This document shows positions 29,856 to 34,588 of a stretch of 34,588 nucleotides of DNA, piece by piece. Origin of the DNA: Baffinella frigidus (Eukaryota > Cryptophyceae > Cryptomonadales > Baffinellaceae); assembly GCA_026770585.1 (NCBI GenBank), contig MU646409.1:772049-806636 (forward strand), in the 5' to 3' direction. The notes beneath the pieces are model-generated. The model was not told the origin of the DNA, searched no databases, and worked only from the letters and a program-made list of their open reading frames with translations. Position 1 is the first letter of the stretch. Each line of letters starts with the position of its first letter. The translations under genes and the position numbers were made by a program.

Positions 29856-32800
29856 ACAAGCCCCGCTTCTCTCTCTCTGTCTCTTTCTCTCTCTCCCTCT
29901 CTCTCTATCCGCCATGATCAAATGTCGTGCGCAGCCGTGTCGCTCTCTGACTCTCTTCCGCACCTTACCGTACCTACTCTCTGCAATACGTGTACGCGCT
30001 CTACAGTACTTGTACGCGCTCTTCAAAATCACTGACACCTGGTTTCATGTGGGCCAACGTAATCAACCGTGCAAGGGCCCACCTCGAATTGAGGCAAAAG
30101 TTGTATCGGCAGGATGAGGCAAGCTTTGTCCTGTGGCGCAGGTGTAATAGCTTGAGATGGGAATTTGGGATGCGAGTGTTGGTCTCTTGGGGAGAAAGAA
30201 GTGACTTGTGACCACGAGTGGGCAGGTTCGGTTTTACAACAACGGGAAAGCGGTGATCCACAACCGCGTGTTGTTCGATCACAACGAGGCCTATCACTCT
30301 GGCGGGGCGGTGCTGCCCCCTTCCATCTGAATCCGACTCTGCGTTTGCTGGTTTGATCTGATTTGATCTGTGTGGTTCTGCGAAAGCCTCCGGGAGGTGT
30401 GGCGCTCGACGTTTGTTGGGTTTGTTTGGGTTTGGCACACCAGGCCTCGCACGCCCCATAAATGGCTCACGGCTCGCAGGGTCTCGCACCAGGGTCCCCA
30501 GAAATGGCACATGTGCCAACCTCTGTTGGGTTCCAACGCCGGGCTCCTGGGGGCAAGACTGTAGACCGCACACCGCACTCCGTCCTGGGCCCCCACGACC
30601 CTGGAAAGACTGTAGCAGGCTTCATGGCTATGCTTTGCGCTGCACTCGCTCCCCTCCGCTTTGAAAACGTCCACCTATCCCCCACCTATCCCCCCGCTCT
30701 GCGAGGTTCTCGGTATGAAAGTGAAAGTGATCGGGATCGGACGTGTTCTCTTCTGCAGTTGGATTTCGCGAACTATGGCTTCCTGGAGGCATACGACAAC
30801 GTCATCTTCGACGGCCACCACAGCAGCTACTACGGCGGAGCGGTATCCCAAACCTTCTACCCTGTACCCGAAACTCTGCACCCGAAACCCTGAACCCGAA
30901 ACCCGAAACCTTGTACCAGACCCCCCCTCCTCTCGCTCCCCCTCCTGCTGGTCCCCTTCGAATCGATTGAGCGGCCTTGGAGCCAAGGCCCTTGTGTTGC
31001 CTTGTCCTGGTGTCTTGTCCCAGGAGGAGTCTCCTCTTAAGCTGCCAGGAGTACCTCGGAGTGCAGCTGCAAAGAGTTTCTCCTTGTAGAGTTTCCGTGC
31101 CTCAGCATCATGTCATCTTTTCGCGAACCTTGATTGGGCAACGAGAATTCCTAAATAAATAATTTTTTTCTACTCCACTCCCGACGGATAGACGTTGCCG
31201 ATGATGTGTTGACCCTTGCGAGTGTGTGTTGACCCTTGGCAGATTTCGATGGAGGCCTACTGCGTGATTCTCTTGCACCACAACGTAAACCACAATCCCT
31301 AAACCCTCAACCCTAAACCCTAGAACCCACACCCTAAACGCTAAACCCTGAACGCTAAACCCTAAACTCTAAACCCCAAACCCTAAACCCTAAACCCTAA
31401 ACCCTAAACCCTGAACCCTAACCCCTAAACCCTAAATCTCAAACCCTATACCCTATACCCTAAACCCTCAACCCTTAACCCTAAACCCTACACCCTCAAT
31501 CGCAACCACTAAACCCCAAACACTGAACCCTGAACCCTAAACCCTAAACCTCAAGCCCTAAACCCTGAACCTTACACGCTCAACCAGGTGTCCATCATGG
31601 ACAACTATGTCTACTACTACGGCGGCGCGGTATCATAGTCTTTACTTGTGGCGTGTAGTCTGTACGTGTGTTGTACGCCCTCACTCTCGATCACATAGTG
31701 TTTGAATTTATCGATAGTTTCGTAAGGTCGCTCTCATAGAAAAAATCCTAAACCCTACACCCGAAACCCTGAACCCCGAACCCTGAACCCTAAACCCTAA
31801 ACCCTAAACCCTGAACCCTGAACCCTAAACCCTGAAACCCAAAAACTAAATCCTAAACCCTAAACCCTAAACCCTTAAGCCTTACGCCTGAACCCTAAAC
31901 CCTAAACCCTAAACCCTAAACACTCAAGCCTCACGCCTAAAACCTAAACCCCACACCCTCAACCCTCAAGCCTCACGCCTGAACCCTAAACCCTCTACCC
32001 TAAACCCTCAAGCCTCACGCCCAAACCCTAAACCCTCAAGCCTCACGACCAAACCCCAAACCCTAAACTCTTCACCCTCAAGCCTCACGCCCAAACCCCA
32101 AACACTAAACCCCAAACCCTCAAACCTCACGCCTAAACCCTCAACCCTCTACCCTAAACCCTCAAGCCTCACGACTAAAAACTAAACCCCAAACCCTCAA
32201 CCCTCAAGCCTCACGCCTAAGCCCTAAACTCTAAATCCTAAAGCCTCAAGCCTCACGCCTAAACCCTAAAACCCTCTACCCTAAACCCACAAGCCTCACA
32301 CCTAAACCCTAAAACCCTCTACCCTAAACCCTCAAGCCTCTCGCCTCAACCCTGAACCTTACACCCCAAACCCTCAAACCTCACGCCCAAACCCAAAACC
32401 CTAAACCCCAAACCCTCAAGCCTCACGCCTGAACCCCACACCCTAAACCCTCAAGCCTCAAGCCTCACGCCTAAAACCTAAACCCTACACCCTAAACCCT
32501 CAAGCCTCACACCTCACGCCTAACCCCTAAACCCCAAACCCTCAAGCCTCACGCCTAAACCCTAAACCCTACACCCTAAACCCTCAAGCCTCACACCTCA
32601 CGCCTAACCCCTAAACCCCAAACCCTCAAGCCTCACGCCTAAACCCTAAACCCTCTACCCTAAACCCTCAAGCCTCACGCCCAAACCCTAAAACCTTCTA
32701 CCCTAAACCCTCAAGCCTCACGCCTCACCCCTAAACCCTCAACCCCAAACCCGCAAGCCTCACGCCCAAACCCCAAATCCTCAACCCTAAACCCTCAAGC

Positions 32801-34479
32801 CTCACGCCTGAACCCCAAACCCTAAACCCTCAACCCTCAAGCCTCACGCCCAAACCCCACACCCTAAACCCTAAACCCTCACACCTCACGCCTAACCCCT
32901 AAACCCCAAACCCTCAAGCCTCACGCCTAAACCCTAACCCCCAAACCCCAAACCCTCAAGCCTCACTCCTAAACCCTCTACCCCAAACCCTAAACCCTCA
33001 AGCCTCACGCCTAAACCTTAAAAACCTCTTCCCTAAATCCTCTACCCTCAAGTCTCACGCCCATACCCTACACCAGGGCACGGCACTGCCCCTAGCGTGT
33101 CGTTGACTTGACCTCCCCATCCAACCCTGAACCCCAAACTCCAAACCCTAAACTATAAACCATAAACCATGCACCATATACGATCGACCGTAAACCCTCA
33201 ACGCTGGGGCCGAGAAGCTGACGGCCCACACCGAAACCCTAAACCTGTCTGCCCTCACCCAAACCCTAAACTCTAGACCCTAAATGCATAAGCTCTAAAA
33301 TCCAAATCTTAGACCCTGAACCCTCACCGAGAGGGCCACACCGGCTCTCCGAGAGTTTCCTTGGTTGATCACATTTGGCAGCCCAGCATTTCAACTGACG
33401 TGTCCATTTTGTACAAGCGTATGGACGCGGCACGTCCAGTAAGTACCCGAGTAAGGACGCGATGTGGGGACACGGGCGCAGATTTACATGTGGTACAGCG
33501 CCGTTCTCAAGATGTGGGATGGCGTCTTGATGGAGGGGAATATCAACTACTACTTCTACGGAGGGGCGGTACGCTGCCCGTCCAACCAACAAAAATCAAA
33601 ACAAAAGCAGCGAAGCCGATTCAGGGAGTGCACATCCACCTCCGCTTCTGAACAGTGTCACGCGAGGTGTATCATCACCGTCAGACCGGGCCACAGGGTG
33701 GCTCTATCACCGTGAGACCGGGCCACAGAGTGGCTCTATCACCGTGAGACCGGGCCACAGGGTTGCTCTATGTTTCGACACTTGAGCTCCCCCTCTGGAT
33801 AATCTTTCCTCAGGTTCGAATCTTTCATGTTAAGAAAAACGCTGAGAGGGCGCGCGCGAGCGAGACATAGAGAGGGAGAAAGAGAGAGTGATCGAGCGAG
33901 AAAGAGGGAGAGCGAGAGAAAGAGCGGGCGACCGACTAAGGTTCGCGATCAAGGGACCGTGGCTGCTCACGTGCTGCCTCCGAAGCAGTGTTTGTCGCCA
34001 GCAACACCCGAGTGTGTGTGCCAGCACGTGCCAACTGCCAACAGCAGAGTTGCAACACCAGCGATCCACGACTCGTGACTAGACCGGGTCTTGCAAGTTT
34101 GGTGCCAGGGGTTTCGTGGCAGGGCGACAACTAACGCAAGCAGGACACGCAGGCGTTGTACCAAGATCAGCTCAAATTCGTCGATAGGAGGGACTGTAAA
34201 CAACACACACCACTTCAAAGTGAGTGGCACCAATCTTTTCGGAAAGTCCGGGGAAGATGGTTCACGTTACTGGCGAAAGGATTCGCAGTTTGAACGGGAA
34301 TCGGGTCGATGGGCTGCTTCCTTCAATGCCCTCGTGGATGCTGAGTGTCAACATCCGCCTCAACTTTTGCACGGCAGATATTCGCCGGAGGAACATACGG
34401 AGATTCTGAGATCGAGATCCGTGATGACGTCATTTTTCGCGATAACGAATGCCGGGGCTCCTCTGGTGTCGGCGCCGGG
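25744..34479 (+). CDS. PMP-type right-handed beta-helix protein with one-coil exons, 3' end outside window
   Basis: This is the overall span; exons are listed separately. The product has serial coils with an FxxN-type motif and a GGA[IV] motif about 26-29 residues apart. This is the pattern of chlamydial polymorphic outer membrane proteins and of related beta-helix surface proteins found in many protists. The first exon holds four coils; later exons hold about one or half a coil each. From 28,347 every exon is phase 0 at both ends and nearly all end exactly after Gly-Gly-Ala, with donor GT supplying what would be the next Val. Secretion and a surface or extracellular location are inferred from a signal-like N-terminus. 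The true start and the 3' end are not certain. A role in adhesion or recognition is only a family-level guess. Confidence 0.8.
25865..26372 (+). CDS. Beta-helix gene, first exon with signal peptide and four PMP coils
   Basis: An ATG at 25865 starts a signal-peptide-like sequence, MRSLRRVVAALLLVGLAATG, followed by GRATE. The PMP coils (DFTVGSGASVRIEGLTLAGG, CVFTNCSAATRGGAIAV, SNLTRNSAGLGGGAIYA, VRFENNEATFSGGAIDITG) are in a frame shifted by one base. That frame is open from 25621 and has no comparable signal. A missing base between about 25925 and 25945, or an error in a G run, would join them. A tiny intron is unlikely. An upstream exon starting at 25744 after CCCCAG is another possibility. 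The exon ends in phase 2 at donor GTCTCA. Confidence 0.75.
26608..26715 (+). CDS. Beta-helix gene, exon 2
   Basis: Acceptor GGCAG, 1 base completing a Gly codon, then DLEVRDSVLNSNTVQKAVS and GGGAICAEGTPI, ending in phase 2 at donor GTCCTT. It holds the end of one coil and the start of the next. Confidence 0.8.
26935..26990 (+). CDS. Beta-helix gene, exon 3
   Basis: Acceptor GATCAG, 1 base completing Arg, then VFGRSELSHNRIAEERTS, ending in phase 1. Joined to exon 2 it reads GTPIRVFGRSELSHNRIA, the expected coil. An alternative acceptor CCGCAG at 26926 gives a stop in this phase. The intron that follows begins GTTTCGGGTTTCGGG, so the donor is part of the repeat tract. Confidence 0.8.
26991..27062. 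repeat. GGGTTTC heptamer array at an intron start
   Basis: Nine or so units of gtttcgg, with gattcgg and gtttggg variants, start at the first base of the intron between exons 3 and 4. A second telomere-like fragment, gggtttagggtttagag, is at about 27100-27118. Confidence 0.95.
27260..27321 (+). CDS. Beta-helix gene, exon 4
   Basis: Acceptor GCGCAG, 2 bases completing Gly, then TSAGGAVILNTDATLLLQGP, ending in phase 0 at donor GTATGC. It joins exon 3 as ERTSGTSAGGAVI, restoring the GGAV motif. Confidence 0.85.
27422..27500. repeat. TTAGGGG array in intron
   Basis: Units of ggttaggggtta, then ggtttgg, on the + strand lie inside the intron between exons 4 and 5. Possible small exons flanking it (27401-27425 and from 27551) were considered and set aside. 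Confidence 0.95.
27851..27919 (+). CDS. Beta-helix gene, exon 5
   Basis: Acceptor CGTCAG, then VEMSRNRARSGGAVYARQGG and QVE, phase 0 at both ends, donor GTCAAC. Splicing exon 4 directly to this exon gives a 27-residue coil from GGAV to GGAV, matching the coils of exon 1. Confidence 0.85.
27934..28340. repeat. Telomere-like intron array, ACCCTAC dialect
   Basis: The array fills most of the 427-base intron between exons 5 and 6. The dominant unit is ccctaca, with ccctaaa at the 5' side. Confidence 0.95.
28347..28400 (+). CDS. Beta-helix gene, exon 6 (half coil)
   Basis: Acceptor GAAGCAG, then VTGGVVMEGNYAYCCGGA, 18 codons, phase 0-0, donor GTACCA. It completes the coil begun in exon 5 (QGGQVE then VTGG). 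Confidence 0.85.
28418..29465. repeat. Telomere-like intron array, CCCTAAA dialect, 1 kb
   Basis: The array makes up nearly all of the 1252-base intron between exons 6 and 7. Blocks of ccctaca, ccctaaa, actctaa and ccctcaa follow one another. A perfect ccctaaa run is at about 28640-28690. Confidence 0.95.
29653..29739 (+). CDS. Beta-helix gene, exon 7 (one coil)
   Basis: Acceptor TGACAG, then 29 codons with MYLVFDGSLTAHDNVTFREN and EAGISTGGA, phase 0-0, donor GTAGAG. FREN is the FxxN motif. Confidence 0.9.
29762..29855. repeat. TC microsatellite followed by 32 C
   Basis: A run of TC units from about 29762 to 29823 passes into an uninterrupted poly-C at 29824-29855. A further TC-rich stretch is at 29868-29906. 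All are inside the intron between exons 7 and 8. Confidence 0.97.
30226..30309 (+). CDS. Beta-helix gene, exon 8 (one coil)
   Basis: Acceptor GGGCAG, then 28 codons with VRFYNNGKAVIHNRVLFDHN and EAYHSGGA, phase 0-0, donor GTGCTG. FDHN is the FxxN motif. Confidence 0.9.
30310..30758 (+). other. Intron without telomere-like repeats
   Basis: This 449-base intron between exons 8 and 9 has ordinary unique sequence with a gatttgatctg duplication near 30352-30370. It is the exception among the later introns. Confidence 0.7.
30759..30842 (+). CDS. Beta-helix gene, exon 9 (one coil)
   Basis: Acceptor TCTGCAG, then 28 codons with LDFANYGFLEAYDNVIFDGH and HSSYYGGA, phase 0-0, donor GTATCC. The FxxN motif is altered to FDGH. 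Confidence 0.9.
30848..30918. repeat. CCCGAAA dialect at an intron start
   Basis: Within six bases of the donor the intron between exons 9 and 10 turns into cccaaac, cccgaaa and ccctgaa units for about 70 bases. The remainder of that intron is unique. Confidence 0.9.
31243..31284 (+). CDS. Beta-helix gene, exon 10 (first half of a coil)
   Basis: Acceptor TTGGCAG, then ISMEAYCVILLHHN, 14 codons, phase 0-0. The donor GTAAACC is followed at once by ccctaaaccc, so the 5' splice site lies in repeat-like sequence. Confidence 0.85.
31285..31587 (+). repeat. Telomere-like intron splitting a coil, 303 bases
   Basis: Practically the whole intron is ccctaaa-type repeats. It starts gtaaaccacaatccctaaac and ends cgctcaaccag. 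Removing it joins two 14-codon halves into one 28-residue coil. Confidence 0.9.
31588..31629 (+). CDS. Beta-helix gene, exon 11 (second half of a coil)
   Basis: Acceptor AACCAG, then VSIMDNYVYYYGGA, 14 codons, phase 0-0, donor GTATCA. IMDN stands at the FxxN position. Confidence 0.88.
31746..33075. repeat. Telomere-like intron array with a higher-order CCTCAAGCCTCACGCC unit
   Basis: The array fills most of the 1852-base intron between exons 11 and 12. From about 31870 a composite unit of one to three ccctaaa heptamers plus cctcaagcctcacgcc recurs more than two dozen times by eye. Variants are cctcacacc and ctcacgccc. Confidence 0.95.
33112..33345. repeat. Telomere-like remnant, CCCTAAA orientation
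   Basis: Degenerate ccctaaa and ccataaa units continue after a 40-base unique gap, still within the intron between exons 11 and 12. Confidence 0.85.
33482..33568 (+). CDS. Beta-helix gene, exon 12 (one coil)
   Basis: Acceptor GGCGCAG, then 29 codons with IYMWYSAVLKMWDGVLMEGN and INYYFYGGA, phase 0-0, donor GTACGC. MEGN stands at the FxxN position, as in exon 6. Confidence 0.9.
33674..33769. repeat. 32-bp tandem repeat in intron, three copies
   Basis: Copies start at 33674, 33706 and 33738 and share agaccgggccacag. One or two bases differ between copies. The repeat lies in the intron between exons 12 and 13. Confidence 0.93.
33846..33930. repeat. GA-rich microsatellite
   Basis: Degenerate GAGA and GAGC tract in the intron between exons 12 and 13. 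Confidence 0.85.
34378..34479 (+). CDS. Beta-helix gene, exon 13 (one coil, last visible)
   Basis: Acceptor CGGCAG, then 34 codons with IFAGGTYGDSEIEIRDDVIF and RDNECRGSSGVGAG, phase 0-0, donor GTACGC. FRDN is the FxxN motif. The coil is six residues longer than its neighbours and ends Gly-Ala-Gly instead of Gly-Gly-Ala. Confidence 0.8.
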
Positions 34480-34491
34480 GTACGCTCCTTT

Positions 34492-34588
34492 GGTTTGGGG
34501 TTTGGGGTTTGGGGTTTGGGATTGGGGTTTGGGGTTTGGGGTTTGGGGTTTGGGGTTTGGGGTTTGGGGTTTGGGGTTTGGGGTTTGG
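34492..34588. repeat. TTTGGGG heptamer array at the right edge
   Basis: Nearly perfect tttgggg units, with one ttgggat variant, begin 12 bases after the donor of exon 13 and run to the window end. This appears to be the start of another repeat-filled intron. Confidence 0.95.

Noticed and set aside
29581-30038. Arg-Glu repeat proteins on the minus strand over GA/TC tracts
   Set aside because: These frames are produced by the dinucleotide microsatellite and have no other coding signs. The same applies near 21736-21930 and 24378-24674.
27934-33075. CRISPR-like array
   Set aside because: The units are contiguous heptamers without unique spacers of constant length, and the context is eukaryotic.
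33382-33438. Exon reading SISTDVSILYKRMDAARP with a strong GTAAGT donor
   Set aside because: The intron after it would be only 43 bases and the insertion of 19 residues would break the coil spacing between exons 11 and 12. It was left out of the model.
33824-33856. Exon beginning VRIFHVKKNAE after CCTCAG
   Set aside because: The start resembles a coil exon, but no GT donor follows in frame before the GA-rich tract and a stop.
25744-34479. Recent bacterial origin of the PMP-like gene
   Set aside because: The gene is broken by many GT-AG introns and PMP-like beta-helix proteins are widespread in protists. Nothing seen here points to recent transfer.
16028-34588. Telomere repeats as the end of a chromosome
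   Set aside because: The arrays are degenerate, occur in both orientations, and are separated by unique sequence and by coding exons. They are interstitial.
1-34588. tRNA or rRNA genes
   Set aside because: I saw no cloverleaf with conserved A and B boxes and no rRNA core sequences by eye. A dedicated scan was not possible.

Overview
This is a nuclear genomic window from a eukaryotic microbe. GT-AG introns break up every gene I could follow, coding exons are GC-rich, and large tracts are degenerate versions of the plant/algal-type telomere heptamer (TTTAGGG, or CCCTAAA on the + strand). A protist, probably an alga, fits best; I cannot name the species. All exon models were built by eye, matching splice sites and carrying codon phase from exon to exon. 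No search, alignment or transcript was available, and family comparisons are from memory.

Layout. (1) About 23-5948, minus strand: a many-exon gene of unknown function, cut by the left edge. A run of eleven exons keeps phase across every junction, with one ambiguous donor, and includes a clear coiled-coil block. (2) 6269 to about 16027 or 17226, plus strand: an AIR9-like gene (microtubule-associated LRR plus Ig-like A9-repeat protein). The basic N-terminus, the leucine-rich repeats with their cap, and the first A9-type repeat are well supported. The 11-16 kb part is only partly resolved. The genes in 1 and 2 diverge from a gap of about 320 bp. (3) 16.03-24.4 kb: long telomere-like arrays that change strand near 17.1-17.7 kb, interrupted by islands of unique sequence with hairpins, direct repeats and one convincing orphan minus-strand exon with a membrane segment. 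(4) 24.76-25.76 kb: a tandemly duplicated block of about 498 bp ending at the first exon of the next gene. (5) 25.74-34.48 kb, plus strand: a gene for a right-handed beta-helix protein of the polymorphic-outer-membrane-protein (PMP) type, with FxxN and GGA[IV] motifs. A probable secretion signal starts it and the right edge cuts it. From 28.3 kb each exon encodes about one helix coil, all junctions are phase 0, and nearly all exons end exactly at Gly-Gly-Ala. Many of the introns are made of telomere-like repeats, each with its own sequence variant.

The most interesting feature is this last gene: exchangeable one-coil exons embedded in telomere-like, recombination-prone introns. Such an architecture could vary the length and composition of a surface or secreted protein by exon skipping or unequal exchange. 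A telomere-like tract also appears to form an intron near the end of the AIR9-like gene, so the phenomenon may not be restricted to one gene.
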